Shown here in pieces: positions 52,346-61,374 of a stretch of 64,000 nucleotides of DNA. The stretch's first letter is position 1, and each line of letters begins with the position of its first letter. The notes beneath the pieces were generated by a model, which made no database searches, was not told the origin of the DNA, and saw only the letters and a program-made list of their open reading frames with translations. The DNA lies in contig NZ_JAPFQA010000009.1 in the NCBI RefSeq assembly GCF_027563465.1, forward strand, positions 124,001-188,000. Reading direction: 5' to 3'. The position numbers and the translations under genes are program-made. Source of the stretch: Mesorhizobium qingshengii (lineage in GTDB: Bacteria; Pseudomonadota; Alphaproteobacteria; Rhizobiales; Rhizobiaceae).

Positions 52346-53517
52346 GCCGCCTCGAGCTGGCGAGCGGCCGCCACCAGGATGGATCGCGTCGTCGATGCCG
52401 CCGCCGTCGTCTCCTCGGCCGTCCAGGACGGGTCGACCAGGAAGGCTATGCTTGTTTCACCAAGTTGCCGCGCGACTGGAAGACGTTCGGGAGGTGCCAC
52501 GCCGGCATCCGCGAAGGCATGTTCCAGATAGATCTCGGAGCAGCTTCCCGAGAAGCATGGAACGCCTGCCGCATTGATGGCCGCGATCAGCTCGTCACGC
52601 GACCATCCCGAGGAGAGCATCTCCGGGTTGATGTAGAAATAGCATCGATACCAGGCATGCCGGTGCGCCGGATCGAGCCGGGGCGCGCGCAGCATCGGCA
52701 AATCAGCAAGCGTCCTTATCCAGATGTCGGCATTTTGCTCGCGCTGACGAACCCAGTCGGGTAGGCGTTCGAGCTGCCGCAAGCCGAGCACGGCCTGGAT
52801 CGATGTCATGCGCCAGTTGGTGCCGATACTGTCATGCAGCCAGCGAAACCCGGTCGCCCGATGTGGGGCAAAGACCAGATTGTAGTTCTTGCCGTGGTCC
52901 TTGAGGCTCCAGGCGGCGAGCCACAATTTCCTGTCGTCCATTGCGACAAGCCCACCCTCACCGCCGGTCGTGATGATCTTGTCCTGGCAGAACGAAAACG
53001 CCGCAATGTCACCGAAGGAGCCGATGGGTCGTCCGTTGTATTCGGCTCCATGCGCCTGGGCGCAATCCTCGATGACCTTGATGCCGCTGCGCTTTGCAAG
53101 GGCCATGATCGGCGCCATGTCGCATGGCCAGCCGGCGATATGCACGACGATGACAGCCTTTGTTCGCGCCGTTATCTTCGGCGCGATCGTTTCAGCGGAG
53201 AGGTTGCCCGAGATCGGATCGACATCCGCGAAAACAGGTGTTGCGCCGGCAAACATGACGCAAGCAGCGGACGCGACGAAACTGCGGGGCGTCACGATGA
53301 CCTCGTCGCCAGGGCCGATGTGGAGAATTTTCATGGCAAGATCCAGCGCGAGCGAGCCATTGGCCAGCGCCACGGCATGACGTCGGCCGAGGCTGCGCGC
53401 ATACGCTCGTTCGAAGGTCTTCACATGGTCGCCTGTCCAGGCGTTCACCCGGCCCGATCGCAGAACCTCGACCACATCGGCTATCTGCTCTTCGTCATAG
53501 ATTGGCCAGCGTTTCAT
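52342..53517 (-). CDS. DegT/DnrJ/EryC1/StrS-type sugar aminotransferase
   Basis: This 391-residue PLP enzyme has the catalytic Lys180 in SFCQDKIITTGGEGG and the family features VIVTPRSFVASA, DVDPISGNL and EDCAQAHGAEYNGRP. These enzymes put an amino group on a keto sugar nucleotide, as PglE does in bacillosamine synthesis. It overlaps the E1-alpha gene by four bases and follows the deacetylase gene by 22. The resulting amino sugar is the natural substrate for the NeuD-type acyltransferase two genes on. No 4,6-dehydratase gene is seen in the window. Confidence 0.92.
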   Translation of the reverse strand: MKRWPIYDEEQIADVVEVLRSGRVNAWTGDHVKTFERAYARSLGRRHAVALANGSLALDLAMKILHIGPGDEVIVTPRSFVASAACVMFAGATPVFADVDPISGNLSAETIAPKITARTKAVIVVHIAGWPCDMAPIMALAKRSGIKVIEDCAQAHGAEYNGRPIGSFGDIAAFSFCQDKIITTGGEGGLVAMDDRKLWLAAWSLKDHGKNYNLVFAPHRATGFRWLHDSIGTNWRMTSIQAVLGLRQLERLPDWVRQREQNADIWIRTLADLPMLRAPRLDPAHRHAWYRCYFYINPEMLSSGWSRDELIAAINAAGVPCFSGSCSEIYLEHAFADAGVAPPERLPVARQLGETSIAFLVDPSWTAEETTAAASTTRSILVAAARQLEAA

Positions 53518-53539
53518 CTCGGAACACTCCAGCTAGAAC

Positions 53540-54217
53540 TTAGATGACATTTCTCAGAAGGACGAAGGCCTCGGCCGCCCTCAAGTGGACGGCGGTGCCC
53601 CTGACAATCGCCAGCGCCCGCAAGGTTTCGATCGAGCGCTCGTGCGGGAAGGCCTTTATCTGCGAGGCGAACATCGACGCGGCTTCGAGTTTGCGGGCGA
53701 GCGTCGCTTCGATGTCCATGAAGACATTCGGCACAAAACTCGGCGTCACATAGGGTGCATTCCAGTTCGTCTCGGACACGGTCTCGTAAGCCATGATCGT
53801 CCGCGGGTATTGGGCTTGGACGGGACGAGCCGCCACCAGTGACGACAGGAAGATCAGCTGGTGGTCCATATGCACATCGCCGACGAAGGGGATAAGCAGC
53901 GTGTCCGGCATGACCTCCCGCAACAGGGTCTGCAGCGCCGTGTTGAGGGTCGTGTGCGGCGTCTCGGCGATCTGGGCTGCCGGCAGATCAAGCCAGTGCG
54001 TCTGGCGTACGCCCAAACAGGCATGGGCCGCCTTCGCCTCACAGCGAACCCGTTGCGTCATCTCCTCGGTGAAAGCCGGTGGGCAGCCTCGCGTAACCAC
54101 GGCAACATGGACTTCCCCGCCTTGTGCGGCCACCCGGGCTATCGTGCCGCCACACCCCAGGACCTCATCGTCCGGATGCGGCGCGATCACCAGAACTCGA
54201 CCGAGGGCAGGGCTCAT
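53540..54217 (-). CDS. PIG-L family deacetylase
   Basis: This 225-residue zinc-dependent deacetylase-like protein has the motif APHPDDE at 12-18 and a second metal His in VGDVHMDHQ. It removes N-acetyl groups from sugars such as GlcNAc-PI or lipid-linked sugars. The start at 54217 overlaps the sugar transferase stop (ATGA); an upstream in-frame extension has no homology. Its place between the sugar transferase and the aminotransferase suggests it acts on the repeat-unit sugar or its lipid-linked form. Confidence 0.9.
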   Translation of the reverse strand: MSPALGRVLVIAPHPDDEVLGCGGTIARVAAQGGEVHVAVVTRGCPPAFTEEMTQRVRCEAKAAHACLGVRQTHWLDLPAAQIAETPHTTLNTALQTLLREVMPDTLLIPFVGDVHMDHQLIFLSSLVAARPVQAQYPRTIMAYETVSETNWNAPYVTPSFVPNVFMDIEATLARKLEAASMFASQIKAFPHERSIETLRALAIVRGTAVHLRAAEAFVLLRNVI

Positions 54218-54876
54218 GACCGAACCGTCCCGGCGGGCATCGCCTTCACAGCGTGGTCGACATGGCGGCGGTCGACGCGTTCGCCCAAAAGCGCGACTTG
54301 CACGGTCAGAACCAGTATGCGCAGATCGAGCCACAGGCTGCGGTTGCGCACATACCAGAGGTCAAGCGCCAGCTTCTCGCTGTTGGTGAGACGGGTATTG
54401 CCGTTCACCTGTGCCCATCCGGACAAGCCGGGACGGACCGTGCCACGAATACGCCCCAGCTCGCCGAACTCGGCGATCGTGGCCGGGAGCAACGGGCGCG
54501 GCCCTATGAAGGCCATGTCGCCTCTGGCTATCGAGAGAAGTTGCGGCAGCTCGTCGATGCGTATGGAGCGCATCAGCCGCGTGGCTGGAGTCTCGCGCAA
54601 GGCGTCTGGAAGCAGCGCGCCATCCACATCTCGCCCCTCATGCATCGTGCGAAACTTGCAGATCACGAAGGGGCGAGCCCCCAGTCCGCTGCGAGACTGG
54701 CGGAAAAACAGTGGACGGCCCAGACTCGCCCAGACAATCGCGGCAGCCACGATCCATAGCGGCAGGCTGAGGACCAAAAGCACCACCGAAGCGATCCGGC
54801 TAGGCAGAGCCCGGCCGAGCGGCACTCGCGCAGCCCAGTCGGCGGAGCGGCCTATCGGGTTGCTCAGGCCGATCAT
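54214..54876 (-). CDS. Undecaprenyl-phosphate sugar-1-phosphate transferase (PglC/ExoY-type)
   Basis: This 220-residue bacterial sugar transferase has one re-entrant hydrophobic segment near residues 28-50 and the family motifs KFRTMHEG, RSIRIDELPQL, MAFIGPRPLLP and VRPGLSGWAQVNG. The catalytic Asp-Glu pair lies in RIDELPQ. It starts polysaccharide repeat synthesis by placing the first sugar phosphate on undecaprenyl phosphate. The small size, without the multi-helix N-domain, is that of PglC. It overlaps both neighbours by four bases. Confidence 0.93.
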   Translation of the reverse strand: MIGLSNPIGRSADWAARVPLGRALPSRIASVVLLVLSLPLWIVAAAIVWASLGRPLFFRQSRSGLGARPFVICKFRTMHEGRDVDGALLPDALRETPATRLMRSIRIDELPQLLSIARGDMAFIGPRPLLPATIAEFGELGRIRGTVRPGLSGWAQVNGNTRLTNSEKLALDLWYVRNRSLWLDLRILVLTVQVALLGERVDRRHVDHAVKAMPAGTVRS

Positions 54877-56240
54877 TGCGACGGACCGACCTGGACGGTG
54901 GGAGGGGTAGCCGCCAAGGTTGCGACTGGACGGTTTGCCATGTTCAAGGCATCGTCCAAACGGTTTATTGACACCAGGATCGTGTCTCCGGCCGCGACCG
55001 GATCGTCGAGGGTCACGACCTTTGTGGTGGTCTGGCCATTTACCTTGCGGCGGATCTGGTACGTGAACGCGATGGTGTTGTTGGTGCGTGGCTGGTCCAA
55101 GGCCAGCGAACTCAACAGCAGGATCTGTTCCTCGGTGGACTCGCGAACCGTGATCAGGCGCTCGATCTCGGAGTTGTGGGTTTGGAGCTCCGTCAGCGCC
55201 GTGTGGGTCCAGGTCAGGGTGGCATCGTCCAGGTCACGTTGCAACTGGCTCAATTCCCGACGCGTCGTCGACGCCTGATTGTAGATTTCGAGCAGATGCG
55301 ACTGCTGCGTGGTCGCCTCCCGCTCGGCGTTCGACAGGTCTGTAATTGTGACGAGACCTTTTTTGTTGAGGGCCCTGATGCGATCGAGATCGGCTTGCGC
55401 CGAAGCGATCACCGTCTTCTGGATTTCCGAAAGCTGTTGAATGTTGGCGAGGGCGACGTTCACTTCGTCGATCCCCGCCGTGAGCTGCTTGCGACGTGTG
55501 CTCAGCGCGTGTTGGTCTGTTTCAAGTAGACGCTGGTCCGTAGGAAGCAACGTTGCGATCAAACTGGGAGTCAGGAGACCTTTGATCTTGGGTGGCAGGT
55601 CCTGTTCCGAGATCTTGTCGCTGTTCGCCAATTGAGCCTTGATGCGCGCCGCGGCGATCGCTTCCTTGCCGATTTGCACCACGCTTTCATCAAGGGTCCC
55701 GCGCAGCCGCGCGCGCGTCACCACGCGGTCCTCGGCAGTGGCTCCGCCTGTCGATTGGCCCCCGGCAAGCGCCACCGCCTGCTCCACATTCAGTGCTGGC
55801 TGGTAATGAAACGAGCCCGGCGACTTGACATCTCCAAGGACAAAAATCGGACGGAAGCTCACCACCGCCAAGGAGATCCGGGGATCGTTGAAGAACTGAC
55901 GGTCAATGAAGGTTTTGCGAATCTGACCCAGGGCCTCGGGCACTGTCAGGCCGGCAACCTCGAAACTGCCGATCAGCGGAATGATGACGGCGCCATCGCT
56001 GGCCACGGTCAGCGGTTCGGCAGGAAGCGAATCGTCAATGAAATCAAACGACACCACGTCGCCGACCGAAAGCTTGTAGTCGTCGCCAGCGGCGGCCCGG
56101 GCGGCAATCTGGGAACCAGCCAGGATCGCCGCAATCGCGAAAACCGCAATAGTTGCGTGCCACAAACCTTTCGCAACGAATGTACTGGTCCAGGCGCCTA
56201 TCGATCGCCCGCTCCACCCGGTATTGCAACAAAACGCCAT
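54873..56240 (-). CDS. Polysaccharide export protein (Wza/ExoF-type OPX)
   Basis: This 455-residue outer-membrane export family protein has a signal or membrane segment (about 29-49), the Poly_export start YKLSVGDVVSFDFIDD, an SLBB-type segment GDVKSPGSFHYQPALNVEQAV, then a long coiled coil (about 250-360) and a C-terminal part. The coiled coil without a Wza-like C-terminal helix is the ExoF pattern of rhizobia. It is first in a seven-gene leftward operon and overlaps the sugar transferase gene. Confidence 0.9.
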   Translation of the reverse strand: MAFCCNTGWSGRSIGAWTSTFVAKGLWHATIAVFAIAAILAGSQIAARAAAGDDYKLSVGDVVSFDFIDDSLPAEPLTVASDGAVIIPLIGSFEVAGLTVPEALGQIRKTFIDRQFFNDPRISLAVVSFRPIFVLGDVKSPGSFHYQPALNVEQAVALAGGQSTGGATAEDRVVTRARLRGTLDESVVQIGKEAIAAARIKAQLANSDKISEQDLPPKIKGLLTPSLIATLLPTDQRLLETDQHALSTRRKQLTAGIDEVNVALANIQQLSEIQKTVIASAQADLDRIRALNKKGLVTITDLSNAEREATTQQSHLLEIYNQASTTRRELSQLQRDLDDATLTWTHTALTELQTHNSEIERLITVRESTEEQILLLSSLALDQPRTNNTIAFTYQIRRKVNGQTTTKVVTLDDPVAAGDTILVSINRLDDALNMANRPVATLAATPPTVQVGPSQ

Positions 56241-56458
56241 AGCAGCCCGCCACAGAAATTTTCTGCGAAGACCCTAGCGACACCTGCGCGAGCACAATGA
56301 GTCATACCTTTGGTGGAGCAGTGACAACCTTCGGTCTCGTGCCCACCCAATTTGGCTAACTGGATGTGGGCCGCAACCAACGTATGGTGCGGCTGGATAC
56401 TGTCGGCCGATTGAACGCTTCCTCGTGGCGTAGCGTTGCAGACAGCTGGGAAGCTTGC

Positions 56459-57610
56459 GTGCACACGAGTGTTCTTCACACTATAACCGGTCTCAACGTC
56501 GGCGGCGCCGAGATCATGCTTGCCCGTTTTCTGGGCAAGCTCGACCGAGATCGCTTCCCGTCAACGGTTTTATCGCTGCTTTCGCCGGGGCCGTTGGGTG
56601 CACAGGTGAAGAGCACGAATTCGAGGCTCATGTCGCTCGGCATGACGGAACGGCCACGTCCACGAGATGTCGTGCGGCTGGCGCGTTCGATAAGCGGGGC
56701 CGCGCCCGATCTCCTGCACGGATGGATGTATCACGGCAATGTCGCGGCATCGCTCGGTTCGGTGCTGGGGCTCAATTTCGCGCCGGTAATCTGGAGCATT
56801 CACCACACAGTTCGCGATCTCGCCGACGAGAAACCAATGTCGCGCCGCATGATCCGGCTTTCGGCCCGTCTGTCGAGCCGCACCAGCGCGATCTCGTACT
56901 GCTCACGCGTCGCCGCCGATGATCACGAGCGCTTGGGCTTCGATCCGCGCCGCAGGGTGGTTATCCCAAACGGGATCGATTGTGACCAATTTTCTCCCTC
57001 GGCCGACGCCGGTACGAGACTGCGGCGCCTGTTCGGCTTGCCGCCCGGACGGTTGATAATCGGACATGTGGCACGGTTTCATCCCATGAAGGACCAGGTC
57101 AGCCTGGTCCGGGCCATCAGCCGTCTGTTGGCGCTGGGGCACGACGTTCAGGGCGTGTTTATCGGAGACGGACATGCCGACGGCCCGGTGCGGCTCTCCG
57201 CCCGCGAACTCGGCATAGACGACCGCATCACAACGCCGGGCATCCGCGGTGACATCGCCGACCTCATGCCGGGCTTTGACATCTACGCGCTTTGCTCGGC
57301 TTGGGGCGAGGCTTTTTCCCTTGCAGTCGGCGAGGCGATGGCGAGTGGCGTGCCGGCGGTGGTTACCGAGGTCGGCGACTGTGGCTGGCTGGTCGGCGAC
57401 AGCGGAGTGGTCGTTCCGCCGGGGGATAGTGACGCACTGGCCGCGGGATTGATCAGGCTTGCCAGCCTTGAGCCGGCCGACCGCCGCGCCTTGGGTCAAC
57501 AAGCCCGTCGCCGCGTCATGGAGAACTTCTCTCTTCCGCTTTACGTCGGTCGGCACCTGGAACTCTACGAAGCGGCTCTGGCGCGCCGTCGCCGTATCCA
57601 GGATCGATAG
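56459..57610 (+). CDS. Glycosyltransferase (GT4/GT-B type)
   Basis: This protein of about 383 residues has the GT-B N-domain motif ITGLNVGGAEIML and the C-domain segments VIPNGID, GHVARFHPMKDQ and the EAF-type Glu motif EAFSLAVGEAMASGVP. The start GTG at 56459 has GGGAAG five bases before; longer starts at 56366 or 56384 are possible. It is divergent from the export protein gene and adds a sugar to the lipid-linked repeat. It is followed by a second glycosyltransferase after 9 bases. Confidence 0.9.
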   Translation: MHTSVLHTITGLNVGGAEIMLARFLGKLDRDRFPSTVLSLLSPGPLGAQVKSTNSRLMSLGMTERPRPRDVVRLARSISGAAPDLLHGWMYHGNVAASLGSVLGLNFAPVIWSIHHTVRDLADEKPMSRRMIRLSARLSSRTSAISYCSRVAADDHERLGFDPRRRVVIPNGIDCDQFSPSADAGTRLRRLFGLPPGRLIIGHVARFHPMKDQVSLVRAISRLLALGHDVQGVFIGDGHADGPVRLSARELGIDDRITTPGIRGDIADLMPGFDIYALCSAWGEAFSLAVGEAMASGVPAVVTEVGDCGWLVGDSGVVVPPGDSDALAAGLIRLASLEPADRRALGQQARRRVMENFSLPLYVGRHLELYEAALARRRRIQDR

Positions 57611-57619
57611 GAGCGATTG

Positions 57620-58807
57620 GTGGTTGCTGTGCATATGAATGGCCGAGATCATCCGCCGTCCGCCGCGGACAATGCGATGCGCCGCAAGCGGATCGTGGTG
57701 GTGGCGAGCCTGACGCGTTCGCTTGTCAACTTTCGCATCGAGCTGCTGAAAGCCATGGTCGCCGCGGGGCATGACGTCATCGCGCTGGCCCCCGATGCGG
57801 ATGAGCAAGCGATCGCCAAGCTCCAGGAAATTGGGGTGGCCTTCCGGCAAATACCGATGGCCAGGACAGGCACAAATCCGCTGGCCGATCTGCGAACGCT
57901 CAAGGCGCTTTATAGGCTGATGCGCCGCCTGGCCCCGGACATCGTCCTGGCCTACACGATGAAGCCGATCATCTACGGTGGGCTGGCTGCCCGCCTTGCC
58001 GGGGTACCTCGGCGGTTCGCACTCTTTACCGGATTCGGCTTCATATTCAGCGGCAGCATGACGGGACTGCGCGCAGCTGTTTTGCGCCGGTTGAGCATTG
58101 GTCTCTACCGCTCGGCCTTGGTCGGCTGCGAAGCTGTTTTCGCTTACAATGATGCCGACGCTTCCGACATCAGGCGCCATGGGATGGTCTCTGCGGCGAC
58201 GCCGGTGATCATGGTTTCAGGTTCAGGAGTGGACCTGACGCTGTTTGCCGCCAGCCGTCCACCGTCGGGACCTCCCGTCTTCCTGCTGATTGCCCGCCTG
58301 CTTCGCGAAAAGGGGATTGCCGAGTTTGCCGCCGCCGCGCGCATGCTGAAGACCAGGTACCGTACCGCCCGTTTCCAGATTCTCGGGCCGTTCGATCCCA
58401 GCCCGCTCTCCATCTCGAAGGCCGAAATGGACGAATGGACCAGGGAAGGCGCCGTGGAATATCTCGGCGAGACACACGATGTCGGCCCCTATCTGACTGC
58501 ATCCACGGTGTTTGTGTTGCCTTCCTACTACCGGGAGGGCATCCCCCGCAGCGCGCTGGAGGCCTTGTCGACAGGCCGGCCAATAATCACGACCAACGCG
58601 CCTGGCTGTCAGGAAACGGTCATCGACGGCGAGAACGGTTTTCGGGTCGAGCCACGAGACGTAGATGCTCTCGCCTCGGCGCAGCGGGCTTTTCTTGAAG
58701 ACGAGGACCTCGCCGTAAGAATGGGCGCCAATTCAAGAAAGCTCGCGGAAGAACGCTTCGACGTTCACAAGGTAAACCATACCTTGCTCGAGGCTATGGG
58801 CATATAG
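57620..58807 (+). CDS. Glycosyltransferase family 4 protein (PglA/CapM-like)
   Basis: This protein of about 395 residues has the N-domain motif LTRSLVNFRIELLKAMVAAGHDV, the helix segment YTMKPIIYGGLAARLAG typical of PglA-like GalNAc transferases, and the C-domain motifs RLLREKGIAEF and LPSYYREGIPRSALEALSTGRP. GTG 57620 is favoured by AGGAG six bases upstream. It would use the product of the PglC-type transferase as acceptor. Confidence 0.9.
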   Translation: MVAVHMNGRDHPPSAADNAMRRKRIVVVASLTRSLVNFRIELLKAMVAAGHDVIALAPDADEQAIAKLQEIGVAFRQIPMARTGTNPLADLRTLKALYRLMRRLAPDIVLAYTMKPIIYGGLAARLAGVPRRFALFTGFGFIFSGSMTGLRAAVLRRLSIGLYRSALVGCEAVFAYNDADASDIRRHGMVSAATPVIMVSGSGVDLTLFAASRPPSGPPVFLLIARLLREKGIAEFAAAARMLKTRYRTARFQILGPFDPSPLSISKAEMDEWTREGAVEYLGETHDVGPYLTASTVFVLPSYYREGIPRSALEALSTGRPIITTNAPGCQETVIDGENGFRVEPRDVDALASAQRAFLEDEDLAVRMGANSRKLAEERFDVHKVNHTLLEAMGI

Positions 58808-58845
58808 CCGGTCGAGCGCGGTCGGCTACGCGGTGTCACCGACCG

Positions 58846-61125
58846 TCAAACGGGGAAATAACGCCGAATCTGCTGCCGCCTCAAATAGGCTTTCCGCAAC
58901 GCACCACGAGCCTGTTGGAAAGGGTCGACCCGGTTCAACACCCAGCCGATCGATGGACCGCCGGCGAACCGCAGGCGCTCGACAACCTGGGAGAGGGCCT
59001 CTTGCGTGGTGCTGTCGCTCGCGGCCACGACCACGACAGTGTCCACCGAGGCAGCAATCCCGATTGCGTCTTCAACGACGAGCACTGGCGGTGCATCGAT
59101 GATCACCACGTCGTACTCGAGCCGGAACGCCTCCAGCACCTTGGCGAGTTGGCCGGAGTTGAGAAATTCAGGCGAAGTCCGGTCGTCGGCCGATGGTGCC
59201 AGCACATCAAGTTGCGGAATTTCAGGGAGCGTCTGAACGATTTCCGCCAGAGCGCAATCACCGTTCAGATAGTCGTTGAGTGTCTTGCTGGCGGAGCCAA
59301 GCCTCATGGCGCCGTGGAGGCTGCGGGTTCGCAAATCCAGATCGATCAGCGCTGTCAGGGCGCCGTCCATTCCTGCTGCCATGGCAAGACCCATGGCCGT
59401 CGTTGTCTTGCCTTCCTGCGGCAAGCCGGAGCTGACCAGGATAACATGTTTGCCTCGCCCACCGTTCATCCGGGTGCAGCCACCGTAAAGCGATCGGAAC
59501 GCGTCGGAAAAAGCCGACCGCGGTTGTGACAACAAGGTTTCAAGAGGCGGCAGGGCGCGTCGCAGGAATTTCTGGGGCAACTGCGGAATTGACGCCAGCA
59601 GGGGAGCGCGGATCTGCTTGGCTACCCGTCGCGGATCGCGTACCCGCACATCCATGCTTTCGAGTGTCACAACAAGGATGAAGGCCAGAACAAGCGACGC
59701 GGCGAAACCGCCTGCCAGCATCAAGCGAAGCTTGGGAAAGGTGGGGGACGTCGGGATCTCAGCAGCGGAGACGGTTCGCACGCCGGGCTCGACCGCGTCG
59801 GAAAAAGGGTCGAGACTGCCAAGCTTACCGGACACAAGGTCGTTGAGCTTTTGTTCGGCCGTCAGGTCGTTGTTCATTTCACGCAATTTGGCTTCAGCCA
59901 GGCTCCTTTGATGCAGCTCATCGTTGGAAGCCTGCAAGCTCTTGGCAAGCTGTTCCACCCGCCCTTCATCGACGCGCACTTCATTTTCCAGGATTGCGAT
60001 CGTGCGCAGCATCTCTTGAGAAATCATCGCATGGACGGCGGCAATCTTTGCATCGGCCTCTTGCACCAAGGGATGATTTCGACCGTAATTGCCGGCAAGT
60101 TGCGCGCGATCCCTCATTGCCGCCGCTTCGTCGTTGCGCAGGGTCGTCAGGAAGTCCGATGAGAGCAAGGGATCGACGTTGGCCCCTGTATCGCCGTTCT
60201 TGGCGGCAAGCTTGACCTGGGCGAGGCGCGCTTGCGCTTGCGTGTACTCACCTCTGGCGGTGCTGAGCTGACCGTTGGCCTGCTCGATCGAGGCGCGCAG
60301 CAGATCGTCGCGCGGATCGCTGGAAACGCCATGCTCATTGGCGTATTTGGCGATCTGACCTTCGATCGCGGCTATCCGCGACCCAATCTCGGTCGATTGC
60401 GTTCTCAAGAAGGCGACGGCGTCCTTGATCTCCAGCTGCTTGTTGTCATGGGACCATTCCACAAACAGCCTGGCCGTCGCATTGGCCACATTCGCTGCCT
60501 TCACCGCGTCATCATTGACAAACGAGATTGTCATCGCCGCGCTATCGCCGGTACGCGTGAGTGACAGGCTTGCCAGATAGGAGGTAATCGCGCGGTCAAG
60601 TTGAACAGACCTGGGCGGGAGAGGTGTCGGCGCGCCGCCGCCGGTGACAAGAGCGAAAACCTTTTTCGGTACCCAGACGATCCAGCCTGCCACCTGTGGC
60701 AGCACTGCGGGAGAGTTGTCGCGGGTTGGCGGCAGATAGGTGTTGAAGTCCGAATCCTCGATCAAGTCCAGCCTGTCGACGACCCGGCCGGCAAATACCC
60801 GAGAGGTGATCAGATCCTGCTCGGTATCCATTCGCGACTTGTCGGGCTGCGAGTTCGTCGGCGCCTGCGTGGTGTCGAGAGGGTTCGCATCGCCGGTTTC
60901 GACGACGATCATGGAACTAGCCGTATACGTCTTGGGAAGTGTGAGGGCGGCGACAAGCGCAAGTGCGGTGCCGGCAATGACGATCGTGACTATGAACCGG
61001 AGGCGTCTTCGGAACAGGTCGTAGAGCTCACGAACGCCGAATGATCGTTCTTCCAATAGCTCAGGCGAATCCTGGATAGATGGCCCCAGTCGGTTCCACA
61101 CACTGTTTTCGTCTATCAAGCTCAC
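58846..61125 (-). CDS. Polysaccharide co-polymerase with tyrosine kinase domain (Wzc/ExoP-type)
   Basis: This 759-residue protein has an N-terminal Wzz domain, two membrane segments (about 38-58 and 465-485), a coiled-coil periplasmic region and a C-terminal BY-kinase. Walker A is SSGLPQEGKTT near residue 561, Walker A' is ALIDLDLRTRSLHG, and Walker B is VVIIDAPPVL. There is no obvious C-terminal Tyr cluster (the end is RKAYLRRQQIRRYFPV, with two Tyr). GTG start. It controls chain length and export together with the OPX protein. Confidence 0.92.
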   Translation of the reverse strand: MSLIDENSVWNRLGPSIQDSPELLEERSFGVRELYDLFRRRLRFIVTIVIAGTALALVAALTLPKTYTASSMIVVETGDANPLDTTQAPTNSQPDKSRMDTEQDLITSRVFAGRVVDRLDLIEDSDFNTYLPPTRDNSPAVLPQVAGWIVWVPKKVFALVTGGGAPTPLPPRSVQLDRAITSYLASLSLTRTGDSAAMTISFVNDDAVKAANVANATARLFVEWSHDNKQLEIKDAVAFLRTQSTEIGSRIAAIEGQIAKYANEHGVSSDPRDDLLRASIEQANGQLSTARGEYTQAQARLAQVKLAAKNGDTGANVDPLLSSDFLTTLRNDEAAAMRDRAQLAGNYGRNHPLVQEADAKIAAVHAMISQEMLRTIAILENEVRVDEGRVEQLAKSLQASNDELHQRSLAEAKLREMNNDLTAEQKLNDLVSGKLGSLDPFSDAVEPGVRTVSAAEIPTSPTFPKLRLMLAGGFAASLVLAFILVVTLESMDVRVRDPRRVAKQIRAPLLASIPQLPQKFLRRALPPLETLLSQPRSAFSDAFRSLYGGCTRMNGGRGKHVILVSSGLPQEGKTTTAMGLAMAAGMDGALTALIDLDLRTRSLHGAMRLGSASKTLNDYLNGDCALAEIVQTLPEIPQLDVLAPSADDRTSPEFLNSGQLAKVLEAFRLEYDVVIIDAPPVLVVEDAIGIAASVDTVVVVAASDSTTQEALSQVVERLRFAGGPSIGWVLNRVDPFQQARGALRKAYLRRQQIRRYFPV

Positions 61126-61374
61126 TGATCGCGCCCCTGAGGTTTATCCTTGTCGGTCTCGCGGGTCTTCAAGCCGCTTTTGAGACCCAACCCAAGCAAC
61201 AAGTATTTATCATGGATGCGCGGACGCCAGCGCGTTCAAGAGGCTTAGTCGCCGCAACGCCATAGTCCGAAAGGATAGCCCGCTTGGCCGGGCACCCATC
61301 TTGGCAGATACACCGAACTGCCTGTCGATGGGGGTTAGTGAAAAGTAACTCTTAAGCAGACTTTAGGAGTGAGG

